A DNA stretch of 64,000 bases from Proales similis (Eukaryota > Rotifera > Eurotatoria > Ploima > Proalidae): NCBI GenBank assembly GCA_019059635.1, contig JAGVRJ010000005.1, positions 806,001-870,000 on the forward strand, written 5' to 3'. The position numbers and the translations under genes were made by a program. The notes below the pieces were generated by a model. The model had not been told where the DNA came from. It made no database searches and was given only the letters and a program-made list of their open reading frames with translations. This document shows positions 33,001-42,924 of the stretch, piece after piece (the stretch's first letter is position 1; each line of letters starts with the position of its first letter).

Positions 33001-33078
33001 CAACTGTGCGGGCACGTTCAAAAAGGCGGGTTTATGTGGCACTTTGTTTTCATTAAAATTTATTTGTCCAAACAAAGC
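30062..33078. other. 3 kb gene-free region upstream of SoxC
   Basis: No exon is recognised. The stretch carries several microsatellites (GT at 30292 and 31129, GA at 31671-31690, CA at 32047-32080), repeated TTAATTA/AATTAATTA elements (for example near 30822 and 30878) and TATAAA-like sites. It is the likely SoxC promoter and enhancer region plus RPL34 3' flank. Small frames here have no codon or domain support. Confidence 0.5.
31671..31690 (+). repeat. (GA)n microsatellite
   Basis: Ten perfect GA units. A comparable GA run is at 57143-57162. Confidence 0.95.
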
Positions 33079-33432
33079 TTATTTTTGCTTGGCCTGTGCC
33101 TGCTGGGTCTTCAAAACCTTGGTGACGATCTTCTGCTCTTCGATGAGGAAGGCACGAACGATGCGGTTTCGAACGCAGAGGGCGCATCGGGAACCACCGT
33201 AGGCGCGGTTGACAGTCTTCATGCGTCGCGAGAGCCGGGAGAGCTCACGTGGTCGGCCAGGAACGACTCCGTTGAGCTTGATGTTGCAGCTCGGCTCGCC
33301 GCACATCGGGATTGTGGGCTTCTTCTTCAAATAGTGGTAGACAAGTCGGCCACCAGGAGTCTTGACGACCTTTCTCTTGTTCGAGTTGGTGTTGTACGAC
33401 AATCGTCGTCTCAAGGTCAATCGTTGAGCCAT
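33079..33432 (-). CDS. RPL34: 60S ribosomal protein L34
   Basis: This protein of the large cytosolic ribosomal subunit has 117 residues in a single coding exon, the same length as human RPL34. It begins [21 protein letters not shown] and contains [59 protein letters not shown], all typical; the CALC motif belongs to the zinc-binding site. Just upstream, CAATTCACAACAG precedes GTACAAGTTCGAA-ATG, so a 5' UTR intron acceptor may lie there. It lies next to RPS13 on the same strand, about 275 bp apart. Confidence 0.97.
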   Translation of the reverse strand: MAQRLTLRRRLSYNTNSNKRKVVKTPGGRLVYHYLKKKPTIPMCGEPSCNIKLNGVVPGRPRELSRLSRRMKTVNRAYGGSRCALCVRNRIVRAFLIEEQKIVTKVLKTQQAQAKQK

Positions 33433-33706
33433 TTCGAACTTGTACCTGTTGTGAATTGTGTGATGATTAGTTTGAGTTGTGGAGGAAGCTCGAGCTTTTC
33501 TTTTTCACGAGGCTTGTCACAACCTCGAATTAACAAGCTCGCCTCATCTCTACTTCAGCGCGGGCATAAACAAATTTGACTTTTTTTGGCGATTTATTAT
33601 TATTTTTCAATCTTGTGCTTGTCCAATTCAATAAGCAAACAGCCACGTCGAAATTTTGCGGTCTATTCGTCAATGAATTAGAGCTGACACTCGATCAATT
33701 CGATTT

Positions 33707-34709
33707 TTAAGCGACCAAAGTTGATGCAGTCGAGGACACGCTTTGATAGAGTAGGTTAGAGTGTGCAGACCATTAGACGAATTGACTGCGAGGACTTACT
33801 ATTTCCAGGTGGGCGGAAGCTTGCCCTTGGTCTTGTAGTATCGCGACAATCGGTGAATTCGGCTCTCGACCAAAATAAGACGGAACTTGGCGTCCTTGTC
33901 CTTTCGGCTTCGCTCCAAGTGCTTTCGGATGCTGACCGCCTTCTTGATGAGGAAGTAGAGATCCTCGGGCAAGTCAGGAGCGAGACCCTTGGCCTTCAAG
34001 ATGCGCAGAATCTTGTTGCCAGTGATGAATCGCACTTGAGCAACACCGTGCGAATCCCTGAGGATGACACCTTTTGCGATGTTTTCATTCAAATTTGCGT
34101 CAACACTTGGCACTCAAGTTAATATTCATACCAATTTGTGATGGGGTCAAACCCTTCTTGGCCAACTTGAAGATTTGCTCCTTAACATTCTCGCTGGTCA
34201 ATTTGAGCCACTTGAACACAATCGCATTGAAAATTGGCGCCAAACAAAGAAGAAAGGTCTAGAATGAAAATTACCGAGGGGACCGTTCGTCGGTAAGGCA
34301 GAGCCGACGAGGAAATACCTTTTCTTTAAATTGATTTAGAAGCGTGATGGTCGAAAATGAAATGACCGGACATGGGAAAGCTGACGTCGAGTGACTGTGT
34401 CTTGAATGAGCATGTCTCCGTTTGTGAGTGGATGGCGACTGATCACACAATTCATTCGTCATTCAATTTGAATCACAGACGGAGATGATTTTGCATTATT
34501 TTTATAACAGAATTCCAACGCTTGTCAATCAATTCCTTGATTGAACATGACGAATTCTGCAGACCAAATATAATGCTGAGTACGACCTAGGCCTAGCCTG
34601 AGTCAACTCTAACTCGGGAGAAAACGCCGACACGTGACGCAAACAAAAGGCTCCTCCATGTCAGGCTGACGTGGTCTTCAACTTACCCTTGAGAGTGCAT
34701 ACGACCCAT
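33707..34709 (-). CDS. RPS13: 40S ribosomal protein S13 (uS15)
   Basis: Small cytosolic ribosomal subunit protein. Five exons reconstruct a full 151-residue protein, exactly the usual length: 34709-34687, 34323-34275, 34210-34132, 34070-33800 and 33740-33707. Reading: [88 protein letters not shown] and so on to KLPPTWK. The short last exon gives [11 protein letters not shown], ending at TAA. Intron 1 is about 363 bp against 57-64 bp for the others. Apparent in-frame stops and starts inside the introns explain why the main exon alone looks like a shorter gene. Confidence 0.97.
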
Positions 34710-35250
34710 TTTGCAATGTTAGGCGCTTAGTTTCTGCAAACGAACTGAAATTATCAGAGGTTAGCTTTGGTTAGATTGCCAGTAGAGAAATTCACTCTTT
34801 TTTTTTCGCAAAGCAGAGCACGTTAGTTTAAAGTTATTTGCGTCTAATTGCAGACAGATGCATCCACACTGGGGGTCGAGGTCGAGCGAGTATTTGCATT
34901 CGTACTCTCAAGTCTCAAGCAAGCAAGACATGTACAGCATTTATTGTCTGCTCGTTGCTTAAAGCTCTAGCCGTTGTCTTGCGACCCTAATACCGCTCTG
35001 ACTTGAAGCTTTGTGACGAATATTTCAGTCAATAAAAATCAAAATTTACTTGTCTCCATAATGGCGCTAATCGTTGCGGCGCCAAATTTATCTATTCATC
35101 ATACTTTTGATCTCTTCAATGGTCGGTGCCGGCCATAAAGGATCTATTTTCGCCATGGAAACCATTCCAAGTTGATTGACGCTTGAGTGGAGAAAAAAGA
35201 TCATTTCACTTGTCTTGAGTGGCAATTCCTTTTCCCAAATTGAGTTGAGA
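34710..35250. other. Divergent intergenic region RPS13/OTU-like gene
   Basis: 541 bases, expected to hold the RPS13 promoter and leader and the promoter of the OTU-like gene. A well-framed ATGG at 35155 opens a frame of only six codons, a possible upstream ORF. Nothing else is recognised. Confidence 0.45.
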
Positions 35251-36799
35251 ATGATCGAAGAAGCCACTTATTCGCAGCCGATTTCCAATGAAGTGAAAAA
35301 TTTTTTGCTTCACGAAAACCTCTGGAAGCCTAATGTTTCAATTAAGCTAAACGAGTCTGTAAAGATCATAAATCCACCTGCCGACGGCTGGTGTTTCTTT
35401 CACTCGATTCAGTTGGCTCTTAACTTTCAGCAAAACTTTGACAATGACGTGCACTCTCTGAAGCTCAAGTTATTCGAGCATTTTGCCAAGTCCCTAGCTC
35501 ACTCCGATTACGTTGAAAATCTAACCGCAATGGACGAGAGCGTCGATTCAAATAAGATTCTGAGCAAAGTTGTCACCAGTTTTTACTTCAAGGACAATAA
35601 ACGTACTCGTGTAGCAGTTGCCTTATTCAACATGCTCTTGTATCTTGACTTGGCCTTATTTGACTCGGACGTGGTTGATCTTGTGCCATCACTCATGTCA
35701 GACGCATTGCAAATCTCGATTGAAATTTACACCCTGAGCCAAGAGAAAGACGCTCTCATCAAGTATCAGACTTTTGAACACGATTCCAAGCAAGAACCGT
35801 TAAAGCTTTTGTTGGTGAACAACCATTATATGGCCTTCGTGCATGTGAACCCAAGCTCTGCCGATTTGTTCGAGTCTCCTCCCCAGCTTTTGAGTGAGAA
35901 AGAAAATCGGAGGATCGCCTCATACGCGATCCGCAAAGCTGACAAATGTATCTATCAAGTGGCCAAAAACCTCTTTGCAAGTAAGCGTCCCCTCGAGTCT
36001 AATTCGCTCGCCTTTAATATTATCTCTTGCTTTCAAAGACCATGCGTTACTGAATAGGCAGCCCGAGCTCGTCTGGAGGTCGACCAAAGCTTGGAGAGGT
36101 CGTTTCCAACATGCCCAATGGATCGTATGGGATTCGAGCATCGGCCAGGGTTGGCAAATTGTTAAAGCAGCCTTCACAAATGCCAAGATTAAAGTTCGCG
36201 TGGAACGTCGATTTCGGGAATTAGACGAGCTTGCCTCATTCATTTGTCAAGAGCATATGTTCGCTGCCGAGGAAAATTATCTCAGGAATAATATTCTTGA
36301 GGGCTTCTTCAGTGAAATCAGGCATTATAGCAAAGATCAAGTCGCTGACCTCTACGCTCTCTTTAAATTTTTGTTCAAACTCGGCTCGTTGAAGGGACTC
36401 TATTTAACAGTCAAAATCTTAATGACCGATAGGCGCGAGAATGGCTATGCCAAGCATGTTCTGCTTACAGTGCCACCGTATGGCGTTTGTGTGGACCTTG
36501 AGCCACTTGAGGTACTCTTCGAATCGATGTGGGACGAGAAAATCAATTTGTTCAAATTAGCCGTCATAAATGAACAAGTGCCATCGTTTGAATTGAACTT
36601 TTCACAAAACGAATCAGACTCGGCGCCAAACGACGAGTGCGAGTCGCTCAATCAAAGTCAATATTCGATCAGTGACTCGTCCATTCAATCGGATGCTGAT
36701 TCCAGTTCGTGGAATGCGCTCAATGCGATCGGCTCCTCGATGATTTTGGCCTCAATTCTAGCCGCGGCGTTCGCATTTAATTTTATTCAATTCGGTTAA
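35251..36799 (+). CDS. Tail-anchored OTU-like cysteine protease domain protein
   Basis: I know of no named match. Two exons (35251-35980 and 36039-36799, 58 bp intron) give 496 residues. Residues about 45-205 look like an OTU deubiquitinase: PADGWCFFHSIQLAL supplies the Asp and Cys of the D-G-x-C active site (DGNCLF in most members), and KLLLVNNHYMAFVHV supplies the terminal histidine (NHY). After it comes an unfamiliar alpha/beta domain (WRGRFQHAQWIVWDSSIGQGW onward to HVLLTVPPYGVCVDLEPLE), an acidic serine-rich linker, and finally a hydrophobic tail, SSMILASILAAAFAFNFIQFG. This is a typical C-terminal membrane anchor with almost nothing beyond it. The start is the first ATG after an in-frame stop. 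AATAAA at 36811 sits 12 bases after the stop. The role is likely ubiquitin removal at a membrane, but this is inferred from fold motifs only. Confidence 0.7.
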
Positions 36800-36810
36800 G
36801 CAATCAGACG

Positions 36811-36816
36811 AATAAA
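36811..36816 (+). terminator. Poly(A) signal of the OTU-like gene
   Basis: AATAAA only 12 bases after the stop codon, giving one of the shortest 3' UTRs in the window. Confidence 0.65.
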
Positions 36817-36831
36817 ACAATCCATCAATCC

Positions 36832-36948
36832 TCAGAGCTCTCCCATTAGATTCAAAGGAATCGGAGGTGGCGGCCTCACTGCCTCTTGCTCTTCATCGTC
36901 CTCTTCGTCAGTCAGATCTGCTTCCTCGGCGTTCTTGATCGTGCTCAT
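36832..36948 (-). CDS. Tiny acidic ORF, 38 residues (doubtful)
   Basis: A short complete frame reading MSTIKNAEEADLTDEEDDEE, then QEAVRPPPPIPLNLMGEL and stop. It has an acidic front and a proline-rich end, an ordered composition unlike chance translation of UTR. It lies between the OTU-like gene's 3' end and the 3' end of CRELD. A minus-strand AATAAA near 37004-37009 suggests CRELD transcripts stop before reaching it. It may be a real microprotein, a last exon of something unseen, or chance. I recognise no family. Confidence 0.3.
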   Translation of the reverse strand: MSTIKNAEEADLTDEEDDEEQEAVRPPPPIPLNLMGEL

Positions 36949-37061
36949 GCTTTTTTCCGGCTTTTTTCCGTTCAAAGTCCCTTTAACTTTTCAAGGTTTT
37001 TGAATTTATTATTCGCTTTAACAAAAGGTGAACAAGTAAAACAAGAAAAGTAGAAGAGTGA

Positions 37062-38646
37062 TTATCCGAGCGAGCTCGATTCAATCAAATAGAGTACAAG
37101 CGAGCCGAAAGCGAGTGAAATTAACGCGATCACATATTGCTTTGAGTAAAAGCCGCTCAAAAAGCAGATGAGCGTTATTCCGATTATAAAAGTCCGTTTA
37201 TACAACGCATATTCGGACTTAATCTGCTCTGCCTTCTTTTTTCTCTGTTCGCCCGCAACTCGCTTAGCTTTAAGCTCGAATTTTCACAAATGCATTGAGT
37301 CGAGGCCAAAGAAAAAAGAAATCTACCTTTGCATTCGTAAGAGCCGGGCTTGTTCACGCAGATCTGATCTTGGCGGCACTTTGGCTCTTTTCCAGCACAT
37401 TCGTCGACGTCTTCGCAGCTGCCGTCTGCCTCCTGTCGGTAGCCTTTGTTGCATCCGATACAACCTCTGTTTCCTCCAGTCGTACAAGTAAGACACGATG
37501 GATCGCAGCTATTGCATCTGTATGAGCCGTCCGTGTTTGTGCAGTACTCTCGTTTGCCACACGGACTCGAGTCGCATTCGTTCAGATCTTGGTAAATTTA
37601 ACTTCAGAAGAAGACTTGAATGCTTGAACTTGAGTTTCGTACCAACACACAGGCCGGTCTCGGTCTCCATTTTCCAGCCTTTCTTGCATCGTAGACAGTC
37701 TTTGGCGTCAGCAGAACTGCATTCGGCGCAAGAATGATGACAGCCTGCGAGACAAGGCAGATTAAAGCAACTTGAATGTGAAAATTGTCAGCGTCAAGGG
37801 CTTACTTTCACATTGAGGATGGTCTTCATCTTCACCGGTGTTGAAAAATCCTTCAGCGCACTGAGAGCAGAGCTGCCCTGCGTAGCCGTAATTGCAGGTG
37901 CACTTGCCACTTCCTTCTCTGCTTCCCTCTCCCTGTCCGTTAAGTTTCTTAGAACAAGGCAGAACTTAGCGGCGATGAATAGGAAACGACAATTTACCTC
38001 GCATTTGCCCCTGCCGCCGCACACTTCTCCGCCGAATATCGGACACGGCTGACACGAGGAGCCGAACGTGTTTTGCGGACAGCAGTACTTTGCCTGATCG
38101 ATACACAGCTCGTCCGAGAGTTTTGACTTTATTTCAGACGGTCTGTTTTTGAACCAGTCAAGCAGAGTATCTTCGAGTTGTTCGAGCTGATTATGACACT
38201 TGAAACGTTACAAGGAAATTTACAGCCGACCGCTCAGATTCTATTCAGATTTCTTACTTTGGAGTCATGGCAAACAGATTCAATAATCTCTTCGAATCGA
38301 GTCTCACTGCTGGCATAACTGCCCAGTGACTTATCTTCCCAGGCTATTCGACGACAAAATTGACTTGAATGCAGAACGAAGTGGAACGAAAAATGCGCAA
38401 CCTGTATTGCCGCCACCAAAGTTCCCTTTGGCTGTTCGGTCTAGGCCCTTTAATTGAACACTTCACTGGCTGGCAATTAACAAACGTGAAAAAAAACTCT
38501 CAAACCTGAACGAAATCATCGACCAGCTTTCTGCAAGTCTGGCATTTGGATTGGCTACTAGCTGCGTGGGCGGCATGCAGAAAAGCTAGAAAAGCGACGA
38601 ACATCGAACACTTGACGATATACATCGAACACTTGACGACGCTCAT
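37062..38646 (-). CDS. CRELD: CRELD family protein (cysteine-rich with EGF-like domains)
   Basis: CRELD proteins act in the ER and secretory membranes; CRELD1 is linked to calcineurin and receptor folding, CRELD2 to ER stress. Several short exons. The N terminus is a hydrophobic signal ([14 protein letters not shown]), followed by the family's opening [11 protein letters not shown]. Then come a helical region, laminin-type and furin-like cysteine repeats ([19 protein letters not shown]) and calcium-binding EGF motifs such as [27 protein letters not shown]. The end carries RRKKK-type basic residues and two hydrophobic spans, [17 protein letters not shown] and [17 protein letters not shown], as in membrane-bound CRELD1, with no KDEL-like tail. 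The first ATG (38646) lies before a 21-base tandem duplication within the leader; the ATG at about 38604 is an alternative start. Inner exon borders are approximate. Confidence 0.85.
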
Positions 38647-39371
38647 AATCACCAACAGTCACCAGTTTTGGAACGACGGGCTTGGACAACGAGTTCGGCA
38701 GTCTAAAATAGAAATGCTCAAGAAGCGTAGACGTCGTTCGCGAAAGCGTGCATATTTTATTTAAGTCAAATAGCGCACGGCCGTCTCAGCGCTGCATATT
38801 ATTTTAGACTAATCGACGAATCAGATATTTGAACGTGTAAACTACTCCTTGCTCGTTTCCTCGTCGCTGTTCTGATTCGATCGACCAAACTTGGGCCAAT
38901 TCCGAATCTATTCCTTGCCCTTATTCATTAGGATTCTTGTATCAGGGTCGCCTCATTCTGTTTGCTTCTGCCAATTACCACTTGCCCATCGTGAATTTTA
39001 GCCTCCTCGCAATTTTTCACTAAAATTCCTAGCCATCGCTCTCAGTCAGTTGGACGTTCACCTCAATTGAAAAACACCGGGCATGGGATTCAAAGCGCTC
39101 TAAGTTAAGTGAGTGAGTTTCAATCATTTTTCAGTTTTGAGACAGACAAGCTTGGAATCCATCTGCCTAAGCAGTGAGTTTCAGAAGTTAGTTTTGCACG
39201 GCTGCAGAGCAACGAGTAGATTGCATAGAGCTAGCGCAGCGTTAGTTGCGTTGATGCTTGCACTGAAGGCATTTCACAAGCAAAAGTGGGCCCAGAATGG
39301 CAAAACGATTCCGCTTGAATTTTCGATTCTAATCGCCATGCGCGCTCAGATTTAGAGATCACAATCGCACA
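38647..39371. other. Divergent intergenic region CRELD/COX7C
   Basis: About 725 bases with no supported gene. An 80-codon frame ending just before COX7C lacks an ATG and any domain. It should hold both promoters. TTTAGAG at 39351 precedes the COX7C start. Confidence 0.45.
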
Positions 39372-39696
39372 ATGTCGTCAATCCTTTTCCGAAGAGCCCT
39401 CAACAAGCTTACGACTCCATTGACTCGTCGAAGCATTGTGACCACTCCGGTGAAGCGCAGCTCTGATCCGCTCATCGGCCATGTCAACCAGGAAGCTCAT
39501 CCTGCTTCGGTAAGTCGACTCTCCTGCTGCACTCAACTAGGCGTTCTTAATCTATGCCTTGAATCACTAGACTCTGCCCTTCAGCATCAAGAACCGATAC
39601 AAGCTGGCCGCTCTCATGATTTTCTATTTCAGCAGTGGATTCACCGCTCCGTTTTTGATCGTTCGCTATCAGTTGCTTAAGAAGAGCTCTGCCTAA
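39372..39696 (+). CDS. COX7C: Cytochrome c oxidase subunit 7C, mitochondrial
   Basis: A small nuclear-encoded subunit of complex IV in the inner mitochondrial membrane. Two exons, 39372-39509 and 39571-39696, give 87 residues. The N terminus (MSSILFRRALNKLTTPLTRRSIVTTP) is a basic, Ser/Thr-rich targeting presequence. The mature part, LPFSIKNRYKLAALMIFYFSSGFTAPFLIVRYQLLKKSSA, matches COX7C (LPF.V.N...L......YFGSGFA.PFL.VR.QLLK) with the single membrane helix. It is a little longer than the human precursor because of the presequence. AATAAA is at 39847. Confidence 0.95.
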
Positions 39697-39846
39697 ATAA
39701 TTCGATTAAATGTGCAGAATATGAGAAAAAAAAAGCAACACAAATTCAACCTAGAACCATGCTATTCATTCTGTCGACTGCGTTTGTTTACTGCATATGC
39801 CAGTCTATAGAAGTGCTTAGAATTCAACGTGACCATTTCGTTTGAA

Positions 39847-39852
39847 AATAAA
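39847..39852 (+). terminator. Poly(A) signal of COX7C
   Basis: AATAAA about 150 bases past the stop, 170 bases before the end of the convergent AUP1 coding region. Confidence 0.6.
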
Positions 39853-40023
39853 CACCTGAAAAAAAAAGAAACAATCCGCTCGCCCGTCTTATCCTTCCTG
39901 GTCGTTTTTTAGTTTTTTTTTTTGCTTTATTGTGACCACGAATTTTAAACAAGACTCAAACGGAAAGAGAGGGAGAGAGAAAGATTTTTACATTGCTTAA
40001 GAAAGAGGCGCAATCAAATAGTT

Positions 40024-41280
40024 CTAGTTCTTGGCCAAATAACGTCTTCTCGCCTCATTTAGAAGCTCGAATTTTCGCTCTTCGCTGCTGAGTGCGTTCG
40101 ATTTAGGCTTGCTTCTGGTAGGAGGCGTGACAGTTTGCTCGCTGTTGCTGGTTTTTGTGTCGATCGTTGACAGCTCGCCCGAATCCAGAATCGATGCGAC
40201 TATGGTGTCAATGTCAAGCGACGAAGACTTTCGAATGTAGCGCTGGATGACTTCAAACGACGCGTCTGGCAATATGTCCTTGACATTCAGTGCAAGTGAG
40301 CTTATGTCTGAAAAGCTCAAGCTCGAGCTGGTCTTCTTTATCGAGTTTCGTTGAGTCCTCTGTCGCTGCTGAACACTTCGGACTTGAGTAAAGTGGATGT
40401 CAATCAGCTGCTGCAGGTCGCTGTGATTCAGTTCGCTTGTCTCGATTCTCAGCTCGTTGGCTATCATTTGGTTAACACGTCGACTCAGACTGTCTAAAGA
40501 CTCGCCCTCACTCTTACAAGTCACATCCAATGATTTTATCTCGTAGACAGTAGCCGGAACAAACAGAGTAATCAGCGCGTTTAGGGTATCGTTGGCATAA
40601 ATGTAATTGCAAGCAATTGAAAAAATCGGCCGATGAACGCGAAGACAAACCGGTCGGATTTTAACAGCGTCCGAGTTGAAGGGCGCAAAGCTGCGAGGCT
40701 CAAACTTTAGCAAAGCTTTCTTGGCGCTTGTGCAGACCAAATCAGGAAAGATAAGAACGGGATAGTTTGCTTTTGTCTGCAGAGGTTCATCGTCTTGCTT
40801 GCTCGATTCGTTTTTCAGGGCGTCGGTCATACAGACTCTGAAAAACGTGGCCAATAACGAATTGCTGCTGCCTCTGTTACTAATCGAGGCGTTGCTCGTT
40901 TGACCGAAATAATTGATTTTACCAAAAGCCAATTTAATTGCCATGTAGTCTAATTGTGTGACATGATTTGACACAAACACGGTCAGAGGGAATTCATTCA
41001 TGTCAAACGGACGACCGGAACAATTTGCGTGGATGCCCAACAAGGTGCATACTGTATCGACGACAATCGGTGCTCGCTTGAGACTCGGCGCGATCCTGAG
41101 AACCAGATGAACGACTATGAGAAGCAGTAGACGCACAGAAAGCAATATGAGGCCGAACGGTGCGTAGGCGATCAGCTTCAGAACTGCCAACGAGCTGGGC
41201 CCAAGCAAATCAAAGTCGAAAAATCCGCTCAGGATCTGACCAACTCGGCCCGGCTCTTGTTTGAGTTGTTCAATATCCAT
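40024..41280 (-). CDS. AUP1: AUP1, lipid-droplet/ERAD regulating protein
   Basis: AUP1 sits as a hairpin in ER and lipid-droplet membranes and recruits the ubiquitin-conjugating enzyme UBE2G2 for ERAD. It is a single exon of 418 residues, matching the family's roughly 410. Features in order: a hydrophobic hairpin (VLKLIAYAPFGLILLSVRLL), and an acyltransferase-like domain with the HxxxxD motif in SNHVTQLDYM. FPDLVCTSAKKALLKFEPRSF follows, then a CUE ubiquitin-binding domain (VKDILPDASFEVIQRYIRKS, residues about 330-370). Last is the UBE2G2-binding end SSEERKFELLNEARRRYLAKN. With NPLOC4 this gives two ERAD components in the window, probably by chance. Confidence 0.95.
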   Translation of the reverse strand: MDIEQLKQEPGRVGQILSGFFDFDLLGPSSLAVLKLIAYAPFGLILLSVRLLLLIVVHLVLRIAPSLKRAPIVVDTVCTLLGIHANCSGRPFDMNEFPLTVFVSNHVTQLDYMAIKLAFGKINYFGQTSNASISNRGSSNSLLATFFRVCMTDALKNESSKQDDEPLQTKANYPVLIFPDLVCTSAKKALLKFEPRSFAPFNSDAVKIRPVCLRVHRPIFSIACNYIYANDTLNALITLFVPATVYEIKSLDVTCKSEGESLDSLSRRVNQMIANELRIETSELNHSDLQQLIDIHFTQVRSVQQRQRTQRNSIKKTSSSLSFSDISSLALNVKDILPDASFEVIQRYIRKSSSLDIDTIVASILDSGELSTIDTKTSNSEQTVTPPTRSKPKSNALSSEERKFELLNEARRRYLAKN

Positions 41281-42300
41281 CTGCTGCTCTGTTTGGCGTT
41301 CAGTTCTGAACTCTTCTCGGATATTTGCGGCTCAACTCCGGCTTTTCTTGTTTCTACGATCTGGTAAATGTAGTCGGTGATGACGATGATGATGATGCAG
41401 ACCCGAATCGAAAATGTAAATTAGTACCCAAATCAAGCCGAGAAGAATTAATTTAACAATTGCAATTGAATGCTCAAAGCGCGTAATTCAAAGCCTCCTC
41501 TTCTTTTTGAAATTCTCTGTCACACATACACTGAAATATGGCCATTTATACAAGCCTGTCAGACAACTTAGAACCTCTCGTCCTATTTAATGGAGGCCTA
41601 GTCTCGTTCGAAATGGCCTTTGCCTGAATCAGAACCGAATACAGTCGAGGGGCATTCTTTTCTAAGTTCGAGTCAGACACGCTAGAATTGGCCTGAAAGA
41701 CAAGGAGAGGAAAGCGAGTCGGAAAAAGCCCTTTCCGGAGCTCAATGACTTTTTGTCAGGACAGGGGCCTACTGATGGCGCGCTTTTTCACATTTTCCTT
41801 ATCTCTGCTTCAACCCGATTATGTCTCGATGCGTGTGTTTGCTTGTGTGTGTGTGTTTAGCCAAGAAGGTTTTTTTCTCTATTTTCTCCGAATTTATCAG
41901 TCGTTGGTTGTCTACGATGCGATGCGGATCAGGCCGATGATAAACAGCAAGAGAATGAAAGAGGAGAGAAAAGCATTTTGTCTCCGAAATAATGCGCTGG
42001 CTAATGCCGCTCGTAGTCAGTGAACGTAGTACGCATTCAGAAAGATGATGAAGTTGATGATGACTCGTTCTAGCGGTCATATGACCGAGCCACTGAGACA
42101 GTTCAGCATTGAGCTAGTTTATTTCAATCAAATGACGCCTTCTGTTTCTAATTAATTAATACTTGTTGCGTTGGAAATAATTTTTAGATTCGCCGACAAG
42201 CGATGCGAACCGATTGAACAGAGAAAAGAGGCAGCAATCGGATAATTGAGTGCTAATCAGTTGTTTGTTCCACATTTGCCAGTTAATTTAAAAGCTAAGA
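41281..42300. other. 1 kb divergent intergenic region AUP1/RAB5
   Basis: No gene recognised. A frame on the plus strand (41745-42023) has no domain or codon support. TGATGATGATG repeats lie near 41380. The region probably carries both promoters and the Rab5 leader. Confidence 0.45.
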
Positions 42301-42924
42301 ATGGCAGCGAGCGGGCCAGCGTCAATGAACAAAATTTGCCAATTCAAAGTTGTACTCCTCGGCGAGTCGGCCGTGGGCAAGTCAAGTCTTGTGCTTCGAT
42401 TTGTCAAAAAGGAATTCCACGAATTTCAGGAGAGCACAATCGGAGCCGCATTTCTTACTCAAACCATTCAGATCGAAGACTCGACCGTCAAGTTCGAAAT
42501 CTGGGACACGGCCGGCCAAGAGCGCTATCACTCTCTGGCGCCGATGTACTACCGAGGCGCACAGGCAGCGCTTGTGGTCTACGACATCACGTCCAAGGAC
42601 TCGTTTCTGAAAGCACAAAATTGGGTCAAAGAACTTCAGCGACAGGCGAGCTCTTCGATTGTTATCGCTTTGGTTGGCAATAAGGTCGACTTGGCCAATC
42701 GCCGAAGCGTTGAATACAACGAGGCCAAATCATTCGCAGAAGAAAACAATCTATTGTTCATGGAGACGTCGGCCAAAACCGCAGCCAACGTGGTCGAAGT
42801 GTTCACCGCGATCGCCACTCGTCTACCGCGTAATCAAAGCGGCGCTCAACCCGCCGCCAAGTCGGGCAGTATCAAACCAAGCTCAAAAGACACTCAGAAA
42901 GAGAAGGGCGGATGCTGCAAATGA
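42301..42924 (+). CDS. RAB5: Rab5 small GTPase
   Basis: Master GTPase of early endosomes, controlling fusion and trafficking. Single exon, 207 residues. P-loop [11 protein letters not shown], effector switch [12 protein letters not shown] (Rab5 family), switch [22 protein letters not shown], guanine motifs NKVDLA and ETSAKT are all intact. The end, KGGCCK, carries the paired cysteines for geranylgeranylation; the usual Rab5 ending is CCSN, so the single residue after CC is a small deviation. Vertebrate A/B/C subtypes do not apply. Confidence 0.97.
   Translation: MAASGPASMNKICQFKVVLLGESAVGKSSLVLRFVKKEFHEFQESTIGAAFLTQTIQIEDSTVKFEIWDTAGQERYHSLAPMYYRGAQAALVVYDITSKDSFLKAQNWVKELQRQASSSIVIALVGNKVDLANRRSVEYNEAKSFAEENNLLFMETSAKTAANVVEVFTAIATRLPRNQSGAQPAAKSGSIKPSSKDTQKEKGGCCK

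Noticed and set aside
33799-34113. RPS13 as a 104-residue single-exon gene
   Set aside because: The frame runs into introns at both ends. Five exons rebuild the full 151-residue protein, so the short version is an artefact.
39113-39355. 80-codon frame just upstream of COX7C
   Set aside because: It has no ATG start and no domain, and it falls in the divergent promoter region.
41745-42023. Plus-strand frame between AUP1 and Rab5
   Set aside because: Low-complexity hydrophobic translation without homology; probably chance.
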